64,000 nucleotides of DNA from NCBI RefSeq assembly GCF_001431665.1, contig NZ_LLXV01000044.1, forward strand, positions 1-64,000, in the 5' to 3' direction. How positions within the stretch are numbered: the first letter of the stretch is position 1; the number at the start of each line of letters is the position of its first letter. The position numbers and the translations under genes are program-made. Positions 17,715 through 27,348 of the stretch are shown piece after piece. The stretch comes from Stenotrophomonas beteli (lineage in GTDB: Bacteria > Pseudomonadota > Gammaproteobacteria > Xanthomonadales > Xanthomonadaceae). Under the pieces are notes generated by a model that was given only the letters and a program-made list of their open reading frames with translations, was not told where the DNA came from and did no database searches.

Positions 17715-18641
17715 ATGTCCCTCGATCCCGCCCTGCGTTCGCGCATCGAATCCATCCTCAACGCCAACCGCGTCGTGCTGTTCATGAAGGGCCAGCCGTC
17801 GATGCCGCAGTGTGGTTTCTCGGCCAAGGCCGTGGGTGCCCTGCAGGATCTGGGCGTCGAGTTCGCCCACGTCAACGTGCTGGCCGACCAGGAAATCCGT
17901 GAAGGCATCAAGGCCTACGGCGACTGGCCGACCATCCCGCAGCTGTACATCGACGGCGAACTGGTCGGCGGCAGCGACATCGTGCTGCAGATGGCCGCCA
18001 GCGGCGAGCTGAGCAGCGTGCTGGGCCTGGCCGCGCCGGACCGCACCCCGCCGAGCATCACCGTCACCCCGGCCGCCGTGGAAATGCTCAAGGGCGCGCT
18101 GGCCGATGCCCCGGGCGCTGCGCTGCAGCTGACCATCGACGCGCGCTTCCAGCCGAACTTCCAGCTGGCCCCGCACGATGAAGGCGCGATCGCCGCAGAG
18201 TCCAATGGCCTGCGCGTGCAGTTCGACCTGGCCAGCGCGCGCCGCGCCAACGGCATCACCATCGACTGGGTGGACGACATCCGCGGCAAGGGCCTGGCCA
18301 TCGACAACCCGAATGCGCCCAAGCCGGTGCAGGAAATCAGCGTGCGTGATGCCGATGACCTGGTGCGTGCCGGCAACATCACCCTGGTCGACGTGCGCCC
18401 GGCCGACGAGCGCGAGATCGCTGCCGTGGGCGTGCCGTTCAAGACCTTCGACGGCAACGGCCGTGCCGCGCTGGAAGCCCTGCCCAAGGACACCGCACTG
18501 GCCTTCATGTGCCACCACGGTGGCCGCAGCGCGCAGGCTGCCGAGCAGTTCCGCGCCCTGGGCTTCACCAAGGTGTTCAACGTCACCGGCGGCATCAACG
18601 CCTGGTCGGAAGACGTCGACAACGGCGTGCCGAAGTACTGA
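17715..18641 (+). CDS. monothiol glutaredoxin / HesB-like / rhodanese fusion
   Basis: 308-aa three-part protein. Residues 1-105 are a Grx4-type monothiol glutaredoxin with CGFS (C33), WPTIPQLYIDGE and GGSDIV, a domain that carries and hands on [2Fe-2S] clusters with glutathione. Residues about 112-200 fold like an A-type (HesB/IscA) carrier but lack its three cysteines. Residues 205-308 are a rhodanese with active cysteine C266 in FMCHHGGRSAQAA. This puts cluster transfer and sulfane-sulfur chemistry in one chain. The ATG at 17715 begins the usual Grx4 N terminus. It is divergent from the deacetylase gene and followed by a large palindrome. Roles in Fe-S trafficking or persulfide handling are inference. 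Confidence 0.87.
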   Translation: MSLDPALRSRIESILNANRVVLFMKGQPSMPQCGFSAKAVGALQDLGVEFAHVNVLADQEIREGIKAYGDWPTIPQLYIDGELVGGSDIVLQMAASGELSSVLGLAAPDRTPPSITVTPAAVEMLKGALADAPGAALQLTIDARFQPNFQLAPHDEGAIAAESNGLRVQFDLASARRANGITIDWVDDIRGKGLAIDNPNAPKPVQEISVRDADDLVRAGNITLVDVRPADEREIAAVGVPFKTFDGNGRAALEALPKDTALAFMCHHGGRSAQAAEQFRALGFTKVFNVTGGINAWSEDVDNGVPKY

Positions 18642-18651
18642 TTGAAGGCCC

Positions 18652-18690
18652 GGGGTCAGAGCCCTTTCCTGCGGAAAGGCGATCTGCCCC
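18652..18690. repeat. family B palindrome, degenerate copy
   Basis: GGGGTCAGAGCCCTTTCC, TGC, then an imperfect complement ending GATCTGCCCC. It shares the TTTCC-TGC-GGAAA core with the copies near 45.5, 45.8 and 38.7 kb. Confidence 0.65.
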
Positions 18691-18693
18691 CTA

Positions 18694-18760
18694 AAAAAGG
18701 GGACGGAGGGGATTAAGTCGTTTGTGGCATGAACGACTTAATCCCCTCCGTCCCCTTTTT
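18694..18760. repeat. 29-bp perfect inverted repeat, possible bidirectional terminator
   Basis: Arms 18694-18722 and 18732-18760 are exact complements (core GGGGACGGAGGGGATTAAG) around the 9-nt loop TGTGGCATG. An A run opens the left arm and a T run closes the right arm, so either strand would read as hairpin plus U-tract. It ends 1 bp before the stop codon of the converging DUF924 gene. It could terminate both neighbours and may also be a dispersed repeat. Confidence 0.85.
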
Positions 18761-18761
18761 C

Positions 18762-19301
18762 TTACCCTGCAAAACCGCCTTCGGCCAGGTAGTCCAGCTC
18801 TTCGGCCGTGGGGAAACGACCGAGCACCGCGTTGCGGTGCGGGAAACGGCCGAAGCGGCGGATGATGTCGCGGTGCAGTTCGGCGTACTGCAGGTACTCC
18901 TTGTCACCGAGCACGTCGAACATCGCCACCGAACGGTCCTGATCCAGCGGATCTTCGGAATGCTCGAAGGGCAGATAGATGAAAGCCCGCAGCTTCGGAA
19001 CCAGCTGCAGGTCCAGCCCTTCCTCGATCGCGCGCATGGCGTAGTGCCGCGCCAGGCCGTCGGTGGCGTAGGAATGGGCGGTCCCGCGGAAGCAGTTGCG
19101 CGGGAACTGGTCCAGCAGCAGCATCAACGCGAGCGCGCCCTCGGCACTGCCCAGCCAGTGCTCGCGCGCGCGCGCGGCCGCAGCGAAATGCTCATCCAGA
19201 AACAACTGGCGGAACTGCGCGTCGAACGCGTCGTCACGGGCGAACCACTTCGCAGGGCCCGCCTCCTTCCAGAATTCCACCACTTGCGCGGCAACGTCCA
19301 T
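18762..19301 (-). CDS. DUF924 family protein
   Basis: 179 aa, cytosolic, all-helical. Family marks are VVEFWKEAGPAKWFARDDAFD at the N terminus (shared with the TPR-like DUF924 group), LDQFPRNCFRG in the middle, and the late FPHRNAVLGR. The biochemical role of the family is unknown. GGAGTAGGTG precedes the ATG at 19301. It is followed 43 bp upstream on the same strand by the AMP nucleosidase gene, so the two could share a transcript. Confidence 0.9.
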   Translation of the reverse strand: MDVAAQVVEFWKEAGPAKWFARDDAFDAQFRQLFLDEHFAAAARAREHWLGSAEGALALMLLLDQFPRNCFRGTAHSYATDGLARHYAMRAIEEGLDLQLVPKLRAFIYLPFEHSEDPLDQDRSVAMFDVLGDKEYLQYAELHRDIIRRFGRFPHRNAVLGRFPTAEELDYLAEGGFAG

Positions 19302-19344
19302 CACCTACTCCCCAGGGCCGGCGCGCCGCGCCAGGCCGTCATCA

Positions 19345-20121
19345 TCATTCGTCGAAGCGCAGGTGGCGGACCGACTTGCCGTTGCGCCGGATAAGCTTAA
19401 GCGCCTCGATACCGATCTGGATATGGTTTTGCACGAACTGGGAGCTGACCTTGGCATCGGACGCCTCGGTCTTGACCCCGTCCGGGATCATCGGCTGGTC
19501 CGATACCAGCAGCAGCGCGCCGCTGGGGATGTGGTTGGCGAAGCCGGCCGCAAACACCGTGGCCGTCTCCATGTCGATGGCCATGCAGCGCATCGCCCGC
19601 AGCCGCTCCTTGAAGGCCTCGTCGTGCTCCCAGACCCGGCGGTTGGTGGTGTAGACGGTGCCGGTCCAGTAGTCGTGGCCGAGGTCGCGGATCATGGTCG
19701 AGACCGCACGCTGCAGCGCGAACGCCGGCAACGCCGGCACTTCCGGCGGCAGGTAATCGCCCGAGGTGCCTTCGCCGCGGATCGCAGCAATCGGCAGCAC
19801 CAGGTCGCCCAGCTGGTTCTTGCGCTTGAGGCCACCGCACTTGCCCAGGAACAGCACCGCCTTGGGCATCACCGCCGACAGCAGGTCCATGATGATCGCC
19901 GCGTTGGGGCTGCCCATGCCGAAATTGATCATGGTGATGCCGTCGATGGTGGCGCTGGCCATCGGCCGGTCCAGGCCGATGACGGGTGCGCCGGTCAGCT
20001 CGGAAAAGGTATGCAGGTAGCCGCCGAAGTTGGTCAGCAGGATGTGCTGGCCGAACTGGTCCAGCGGTACGCCGGTATAGCGTGGCAGCCAGTTGTCGAC
20101 GATTTCCTGCTTGCTCTTCAT
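19345..20121 (-). CDS. amn: AMP nucleosidase, short form
   Basis: 258 aa. Hydrolyses AMP to adenine and ribose 5-phosphate, tuning the adenylate pool. The chain is the PNP/UDP-phosphorylase fold alone, without the N-terminal regulatory domain of the 480-residue E. coli enzyme. Visible signatures are HTFSELTGAPVIG, INFGMGSPNAA, FLGKCGGLKR, AIRGEGTSGDYLP, AIDMETATVFAAGF (ribose/base contacts) and LLVSDQPMIPDG. The purine-binding region fits AMP nucleosidase better than purine phosphorylases. It is transcribed away from the amidohydrolase operon. Confidence 0.85.
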   Translation of the reverse strand: MKSKQEIVDNWLPRYTGVPLDQFGQHILLTNFGGYLHTFSELTGAPVIGLDRPMASATIDGITMINFGMGSPNAAIIMDLLSAVMPKAVLFLGKCGGLKRKNQLGDLVLPIAAIRGEGTSGDYLPPEVPALPAFALQRAVSTMIRDLGHDYWTGTVYTTNRRVWEHDEAFKERLRAMRCMAIDMETATVFAAGFANHIPSGALLLVSDQPMIPDGVKTEASDAKVSSQFVQNHIQIGIEALKLIRRNGKSVRHLRFDE

Positions 20122-20279
20122 GGGCGGTGGTCCGGTGTACGGCGTGGGGACCGGCTATTTTCAGCCAGCCGGGCGGCCCCGTCGAGGCATTGCCGGCACG
20201 CGTGTGAAGAAGGTCACTTGGCAAGCACGCCGCCGTCCGGCTAGCGTCGGCGGCTGGACTACGCTGCGAGGGGAACTGC

Positions 20280-21688
<1,409 letters not shown>

Positions 21689-21689
<1 letters not shown>

Positions 21690-22972
21690 TGATGGTGCTC
21701 AAGCAGTTGGCGCAGTCTGCCGCGAAGGGCAGCCGGGCATGGCTCGGCGCTACTTTCATGGTGCTGGCCTGCCTCTCCGCCTCCGCACAGGCGCAGGACC
21801 TGCTGGTGCGCAATGCCACGGTGCACACCGCCAGCGCGCGCGGCAGCCTGCAGAACGCCGATGTGCTGGTGCAGGGCGGCATCATCCGCGCGGTGGGCAA
21901 CGGCCTGTCGGCGCCGGCCGGGGCGACCGTGGTCGAGGCCAACGGTCGGCCGCTGACCCCGGCGCTGTTCGGTGGCATCACCGAAATCGGCATTGAAGAA
22001 GTGTCGGGTGAATCGAGCACGGTCGACAGCACGCTGAAGATCGGCGAACAACCGCTGCGCCCCGAGTTCGATGTCACCCTGGCCTACAACCCGGCCTCGG
22101 TGCTGATCCCGGTGGCGCGCCTGGAAGGCATCGGGTTCACCGCACTGGGTGCGGCCACCGGAGGCGGCTTCGTGGCCGGCCAGGGGGGCGTGGTCCGGCT
22201 GGACGGCAGCGCCGACCCGCTCGGCCCGCGTGCCCTGTTCCTGCGCCTGGGCTCGGCGGCATCGGAGCTGACCGGCCACTCGCGCGCGGCGCAATGGATG
22301 CTGCTGCAGCAGATGGTGGATGAGGCCCGCGGCCAGGTGGCCGCCGATTCGCCGCATGCGCTGCTGACCCCGGCCGGGCGGCGCACGCTGGGCCGCTACC
22401 TGGCCGGCCAGGGCCGCATCGTGGTGGAGGTGGACCGCGCGGCGGACATCCGCCAGCTGCTGCGCTGGGCCGGGCGCGAGAAAGTGAAGATCGCCCTTGC
22501 CGGCGCCAGCGAAGCCTGGCAGCTGGGGCCGGAACTGGCAGCGGCGCACGTGCCGGTGTTCGTCGATGTGCTGGCCAACCTGCCGGCCAGCTTCGACCAG
22601 ATCGGTGCCACCCTGGAAAACGCGGCACGCCTGCAGCGGGCTGGCGTGGCAGTCTCGTTCGTGCAGCGTGGCGACGCCTCGCACAACGCACGCAAGATGC
22701 GCCAGCTGGCGGGCAATGCCGTGGCCAATGGCCTGCCCTGGGCCGACGGCCTGGCCGGCCTGACCCGGGTTCCGGCACAGGCCTTCGGCGTGGCCGACCA
22801 GATCGGCAGCATCGAGCCCGGCAAGCGCGCCGACCTGGTGCTGTGGGAAGGCGACCCGCTGGATGTGGCGCACTACGCCGAACAGGTCTGGCTGGGCGGC
22901 CGCGCGATGCCGATGCGCTCGCGCCAGACCGAACTGCGCGACCGCTACCTGCAGCGCAACGCGCAGCCCTGA
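21689..22972 (+). CDS. exported amidohydrolase-like protein with degenerate metal site
   Basis: 427 aa with a signal peptide (VLACLSASAQA-QD). The beta-sandwich strands (LLVRNATVHTASARGSL) and the terminal GSIEPGKRADLVLWEGDP are those of amidohydrolases, but where the first metal motif PGLIDxHxH belongs it reads LTPALFGGITEIG, with no histidines. The barrel histidines are also hard to find. It may be a non-catalytic partner of the preceding enzyme, as in some paired amidohydrolases, or may bind a substrate without hydrolysis. Translation is coupled to the preceding gene by a one-base overlap. Function not shown. Confidence 0.78.
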
Positions 22973-22991
22973 CCGCTTTCGAGGACCCTCC

Positions 22992-23624
22992 ATGGCTACG
23001 CTGCGCTGGTATTTCGACTTCGTCTCGCCCTATTCCTACCTGCACTGGCAGAAGCTGAAGCAGCTGCCGCAGTTCGGCCAGATCCAGCCTGTGCCGATTG
23101 CCTTCGGCGCGGTGCTGCATCACCTGGGCAACCTCGGCCCGGCCGAGATTCCGGCCAAGCGCCGCTTCATGTACCGCCAGCTGCAGTGGACCGCGCAGGC
23201 CGAGGGTACGCCGATGCGTTTCCCGCCGGGCCATCCGTTCAACCCGCTGTCGGCGCTGCGCCTGTGCCTGGCGGCCGGTGCCAGCGCGCAGGCGGTGGAC
23301 GTGCTGTTTGACTGGATCTGGCGCGAGGGCAATGCCGGCGACAGTGCCGAGGCCCTGCGCGAGCCCGGCGCCCGGCTGGACATCGAGGATGTCGCTGCTG
23401 CCATTGCCGATCCGGCGGTGAAGGAGCAGCTGCGGCGCAACACGGACGCCGCCATCGGCGCGGGCGTGTTCGGCGTCCCGACCCTGGCCATCGGTGATGA
23501 ACTGTTCTGGGGCAACGACGCGCACCCGTTGATGGCCGCCGTGCTGGACGATCCGGGCCTGTTGCAGCAGCCCGAGTGGCAGCGCCTGGACCACCTGCCG
23601 ATGGCGGTGCAGCGCAATCGCTGA
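22992..23624 (+). CDS. 2-hydroxychromene-2-carboxylate isomerase / DsbA-fold (kappa GST) protein
   Basis: 210 aa, cytosolic. The N terminus WYFDFVSPYSYLHW is the HCCA isomerase/DsbA-like signature, with Ser replacing the thioredoxin CXXC. FGVPTLAIGDELFWGNDAH is the conserved cis-Pro region that binds glutathione in this family. Members isomerise aromatic side-chain intermediates of naphthalene-like pathways with GSH, but many are orphan enzymes. No aromatic catabolic genes are nearby, so the reaction is undetermined. It follows the amidohydrolases by 19 bp and may be in the same operon. Confidence 0.85.
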   Translation: MATLRWYFDFVSPYSYLHWQKLKQLPQFGQIQPVPIAFGAVLHHLGNLGPAEIPAKRRFMYRQLQWTAQAEGTPMRFPPGHPFNPLSALRLCLAAGASAQAVDVLFDWIWREGNAGDSAEALREPGARLDIEDVAAAIADPAVKEQLRRNTDAAIGAGVFGVPTLAIGDELFWGNDAHPLMAAVLDDPGLLQQPEWQRLDHLPMAVQRNR

Positions 23625-23719
23625 ACAGGCACTGGCGTATTTCCCTCGCGCGCCGGGCGCGGTTTTGAGATAGTTTTCACATTTCCGAACCTACAACCGC
23701 CCTGGAGGGGGAGCCGCGG

Positions 23720-24661
23720 ATGCGCATCGGAATCGTCGTCGACTCGGCCTGCGACCTGCCGCAGGACTTCATTGCCGAACACAACATCGTGCTGCTGCCG
23801 ATCACCGTGCGGATCGGCGAAGCCGTGCTGGCCGATCATCGTGACGAGCAGGCCACGCTCAGTTTCCTGCATGCCCACGTGGCCGAACACGGCGCCGAGG
23901 CGGAGACCATCCCCTTCAGCGTCAACCAGATCCGCGACCTGTTCCTGCAGCAGCTGGTGATCGACTACGACCACGTGTTCTGCATGACCATCACCAAGAC
24001 CCGCAGCCCGATCCACGACAACGCACTGCAGGCCAGCTTCGCCATCCTCAACGACTACAAGCCGGTACGGCAGGCGGCGGGCTACAACTCGCCGTTCGCG
24101 CTGCGCGTGCTCGACACGCAGAACCTGTTTGCGGCGCAGGCCGTGACCGCGGTCGAGGCGGTGCGCCTGCGTGACAGTGGCGCCAGCGTGCAGCAGATCC
24201 GCGAGCGGCTGGAGGAACTGGCCGGCAGCGTGCATGGCTACATGGTCACCCGCGACCTGTACTACATGCGCGCCCGCGCACGGCACAAGGGCGACCGCAG
24301 CGTCGGCCTGCTCAGCGCGGCGCTGGGCAGCGCACTGGATATCAAGCCGGTGCTGCACGGCTACCGCGGCGAGACCGGGCCGGTGGCCAAGATCAAAGGC
24401 TTCGACAACGCCGTGCAGAAGCTGTTCGCCGTGGTCGGCCAGCGTGTACGCGCCGGTCTGATGACACCGACGGTGTGTGTCAGCTACGGCGGTGAACTGG
24501 ACGAACTGCGCGCCCTGCCCGGCTATGCGGCGTTGAAGCAGGTCTGCGCCGAGCAGGGCGTCAGCCTGTATGAGTCGGTGATGAGCCTGACCGGCATGGT
24601 CAACGTCGGCAAGGGCGCGGTCACCGTGGGTTTTGCCGATGGGCCGCATCGGTTTGAATGA
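23720..24661 (+). CDS. DegV family fatty-acid-binding protein
   Basis: 313 aa, cytosolic. It begins MRIGIVVDSACDLP, the DegV opening with the conserved Asp-Ser, and continues with DHVFCMTITKTRSPIHDNALQA, the SP-loop region contacting the fatty-acid carboxylate, and the C-terminal half with GLLSAALGSALDIKPVL. DegV/FakB proteins hold fatty acids for phosphorylation by FakA in Firmicutes. No FakA-like kinase is seen here, so the pathway in this organism is open. It has a strong GGAGGGGG and is separated by about 95 bp from the gene before. Confidence 0.87.
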   Translation: MRIGIVVDSACDLPQDFIAEHNIVLLPITVRIGEAVLADHRDEQATLSFLHAHVAEHGAEAETIPFSVNQIRDLFLQQLVIDYDHVFCMTITKTRSPIHDNALQASFAILNDYKPVRQAAGYNSPFALRVLDTQNLFAAQAVTAVEAVRLRDSGASVQQIRERLEELAGSVHGYMVTRDLYYMRARARHKGDRSVGLLSAALGSALDIKPVLHGYRGETGPVAKIKGFDNAVQKLFAVVGQRVRAGLMTPTVCVSYGGELDELRALPGYAALKQVCAEQGVSLYESVMSLTGMVNVGKGAVTVGFADGPHRFE

Positions 24662-24738
24662 AGGCCGACCGCAGCGGGAATCTGCACATCGATTCCACCG
24701 CGGTTGTGCCAGCCTTGCCGCACCTCAAGGAGAACTCC

Positions 24739-25077
24739 ATGCCTGCGCAGTATCACATCAGCCTGCCCGACCCCTCCAAGGCCCGCGGCAACGACCCTGA
24801 CCTGTCCTTCCATTCGCAGGGCGCCACCGGTTTCGCCGAAGAGCTGCAGGACGCCCTGCGCAGCGGCACGCTGTTCGAGCGCTGGAAGGCCAAGCAGCCC
24901 GACCCGGATGCGGTGGAACCGCAGTGGGGCGTGACCGATCCGGACGCCACCGTGACCGGTGAGCAGAAGGACCTGCGCATCAACCTGGTGGCCACCACCC
25001 GCATCGACAGTGACGTGTTCAAGCAGCGCCTGCGCCTGCTGGCCGGCAGCCACTGGGAACTGCGCGACGTGCGTTGA
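24739..25077 (+). CDS. small conserved-looking protein of unknown function
   Basis: 112 aa, acidic and soluble, with no signal peptide, membrane segment or cysteine. AAGGAG lies 7 bp before the ATG, which favours this start over an in-frame codon overlapping degV. Its N terminus (MPAQYHISLPDPSKARGNDPDLSFHSQGATGF split by short linkers) and the final helix-strand pair (DVFKQRLRLLAGSHWELRDVR) suggest a compact alpha/beta domain. I do not recognise the family. It follows degV by 77 bp and precedes a cluster of GTAG repeats. Confidence 0.7.
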   Translation: MPAQYHISLPDPSKARGNDPDLSFHSQGATGFAEELQDALRSGTLFERWKAKQPDPDAVEPQWGVTDPDATVTGEQKDLRINLVATTRIDSDVFKQRLRLLAGSHWELRDVR

Positions 25078-25084
25078 GGCCCTG

Positions 25085-25271
25085 CCCGCCGGGCATGGCC
25101 CGGCGCTACCGTGCCCGTGTCGTGATCGACCCGGTGCCGATGACCATGCTCGGGTAGACGCCAACCTTGGTTGGCGCTTGCACAAACGGCTGCCAACCAA
25201 GGCGCCGCCGGACATGGCCCGGCGCTTCCGGGGCCTGCTCCGGTAGATGCCAACCTTGGTTGGCGCTTTCC
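25085..25271. repeat. cluster of GTAG-type (SMAG-like) palindromes
   Basis: Four short hairpins of two sequence types: CCGCCGGGCATGGCCCGGCG (minus-oriented, twice) and GTAGACGCCAACCTTGG (plus-oriented, twice). They fill most of the 228-bp gap 25078-25305, which holds no gene. Confidence 0.8.
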
Positions 25272-25305
25272 AACCCGCCACGCATGTGGCTGGCACACTG
25301 TGGGA

Positions 25306-25791
25306 ATGAGAAACAGAGATGCTGACTGCTTCAGTGGTGCGTTTCCCTCGCCAGAGGAGTTGGGCAGTCAAGCTCGCTACTGGAACTACAAGGTTCCGAC
25401 CCGAGCCGGCCTGATCGAAGGCCCGGCCACCAGCCTGAGAATCCAGCGTGCCTGCGCCCAATCGCTCATCGGCGCCTGCGCAAATCTGATCCAGTCGCGG
25501 CCCGCGTCACAGGCTACTGTGCGGGTAACCAGCTGCATCGCCCAGCCAGGGATGTTCTCCAGCGAGATTTGCCTTTACCTGGACGAAGCGTACTTCCAGG
25601 GCCACGTCGCCTCGACAGCGGATGGCCAGGTCACCGCCATCACCTCGCGCAGCCTTTCCGCCGAATGGCAGCTCGCCCTAACTCGAGGCGTTGAGGAGCG
25701 AGGTGTGCAGGTCAGCATTCCTCCCGCCGACCACGATGAAGGTCTGGAACAGGAGTACTGGTTTTACCGCGAGGTAGCGGACCGGCGTTGA
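25306..25791 (+). CDS. hypothetical protein, possibly DUF3916-like
   Basis: 161 aa, soluble, with no signal peptide. Features are an aromatic N-terminal stretch (GSQARYWNYKVP), a helix with two cysteines (ACAQSLIGACANLI), then alternating strands (ATVRVTSCIAQPGMFSSEI and LYLDEAYFQGHV), ending in WFYREVADRR. The order recalls DUF3916, but I am not sure. The ATG at 25306 has only a weak GGGA upstream. It is an isolated gene between two arrays of GTAG repeats, the setting of many strain-specific genes in this group. Confidence 0.6.
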   Translation: MRNRDADCFSGAFPSPEELGSQARYWNYKVPTRAGLIEGPATSLRIQRACAQSLIGACANLIQSRPASQATVRVTSCIAQPGMFSSEICLYLDEAYFQGHVASTADGQVTAITSRSLSAEWQLALTRGVEERGVQVSIPPADHDEGLEQEYWFYREVADRR

Positions 25792-25839
25792 TGCGTCCAC
25801 CGGGTCCACAGCACGTGGCCCGGCGCACGACGGGCTCTG

Positions 25840-25939
25840 GTAGACGCCACCCTTGGTTGGTGCTCCCAAAAAACTGCCAACCAAGGTTGGCAACTACCGA
25901 CGAACCGCCGGGCATGGCCCGGCGTTTCCCTATCGCTAC
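25840..25939. repeat. cluster of GTAG-type (SMAG-like) palindromes
   Basis: Plus-oriented GTAGACGCCACCCTTGG, a minus-oriented copy ending CAACTAC, and a minus-oriented CCGGGCATGGCCCGG hairpin. The last borders the TAG stop of the outer-membrane efflux gene, with a few extra bases between TAG and the stem. Confidence 0.78.
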
Positions 25940-27348
25940 CAGCCACCACCCAGCGCGCGGTACAGCTCCACCCGCGCGATCGCAGCCGTGGCCTGGCTGT
26001 TGGCCAGCGCGGCCTGATTGTCCAGCGCGATGCGCTGGGTGGTCAGCACATCCAGCATGTCGACCACGCCAGCCTGGTACTGGCGGCGCGCCGCCCGCAG
26101 TGCGGTCTCGCTCTCATCCACCGCCACGTGCAGCTGCACCGTGCGCTGCTGCTCGGCACTGTAGCCGCCGATGGCGTCGTCCACTTCATGCCAGGCCTGC
26201 AACACGGTACGGCGGAACTGCAGGGCCGACTGTTGCTGCTGCAGCCGGCTCAGCGCGAGGTTGGCCTTCAGCCGCCCGCCCTGGAAGATCGGCAGGCTGA
26301 TCGACGGCCCGATGCTGAAACGGTGCGCGTTCCAGCCATCCAGATCATCCAGCTGCCTGGCCTGGAAGCCAGCGTCGCCATTCAAGGTGATGCGCGGCAG
26401 GAAACTGGCCTTGGCCACGCCGATGCCGGCCGTTGCCGCATGCAGTGCCGCCTCGGCACGACGGATGTCCGGGCGACGCTCGGCCAGTTCACTGGGCAGC
26501 CCCACCGCCACCGCTGGCAACGCCGGCCAGTCACGGCGTGCACCCTGCAGCTGCGCGTCCAGCGCCTGCGGCGGCTGCGCCAGCAGGAACGCCAGCGCAT
26601 TGCGCAGCTGCGATTCGCGGTGCCGCAGCGGCGCGATACGTGCGTGCAGCGATGCCACCTGCGCGGATGCGCTGGCCACCTGCAGCGTGCTGGCCACGCC
26701 CTGCCGCTGGCGTGCCTCGGTCAGCCGTTTGATATCGTGCGCGATGCTGAGATTGTCCTCGGTGATTGCCAGCAACTGCCGCGTCGCACGCAGCTGCAGG
26801 TAGTCACGCGCGGTTTCCGCCAGCAGCGCGATGCGCACGGCATGTGCATCCTCCTCGGCCATCTGCACGCGCGCGTCGGCCGCTTCCACCTGGCGGCGCA
26901 CGCGGCCCCACAGGTCCAGCTCCCAGCTCAGGCCGATGCCGGCCTGAAACAGGCCGTAGTCATCACGGCCGCCGTTGCCGGACGGATCATTCAGGCCCAC
27001 CTCGCTGTTGCGTGCACGCACGCCACTGGCGCTCGCGCCGACGCTGGGCAGGCGGTCGGCAGCGGTGATGCCGCGTGCGGCGCGACTCTGCTGTACGCGG
27101 TTGGCGGCCAGCTGCAGGTCCAGGTTGGCCGCCAGCACCTGGTTGGCCAGCTGCCCCAGCATTGGATCATCGAAACCGGCCCACCAGGCCGCGTCCTGGT
27201 CGATGGCGTTGCCGGCGACGGCCTCACCCTGCCAGTGGCTGGGCAGTTCCGCCTGCGGGCGTACGAAGTCCGGACCCATCGTGCAGGCCGCCAGGGCCGT
27301 GCACAGGCTGGCCGCAACGAAGGTACGGAACACGGTGATCGCGCTCAT
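25936..27348 (-). CDS. outer-membrane efflux lipoprotein, NodT/OprM family
   Basis: 470 aa. The lipobox LAAC (C near 22) gives a lipid-anchored outer-membrane channel. Two homologous coiled-coil repeats typical of TolC-type channels follow, with DPMLGQLANQVLAANLDLQLAANRV split over the first, LSWELDLWGRVR, and RRPDIRRAEAALHAATAGIG in the second. It is the exit duct of a tripartite pump with the HlyD-type adaptor and MFS transporter encoded upstream. Its start overlaps the adaptor stop by 4 bp. The stop codon lies next to a GTAG repeat. Confidence 0.9.
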   Translation of the reverse strand: MSAITVFRTFVAASLCTALAACTMGPDFVRPQAELPSHWQGEAVAGNAIDQDAAWWAGFDDPMLGQLANQVLAANLDLQLAANRVQQSRAARGITAADRLPSVGASASGVRARNSEVGLNDPSGNGGRDDYGLFQAGIGLSWELDLWGRVRRQVEAADARVQMAEEDAHAVRIALLAETARDYLQLRATRQLLAITEDNLSIAHDIKRLTEARQRQGVASTLQVASASAQVASLHARIAPLRHRESQLRNALAFLLAQPPQALDAQLQGARRDWPALPAVAVGLPSELAERRPDIRRAEAALHAATAGIGVAKASFLPRITLNGDAGFQARQLDDLDGWNAHRFSIGPSISLPIFQGGRLKANLALSRLQQQQSALQFRRTVLQAWHEVDDAIGGYSAEQQRTVQLHVAVDESETALRAARRQYQAGVVDMLDVLTTQRIALDNQAALANSQATAAIARVELYRALGGGW

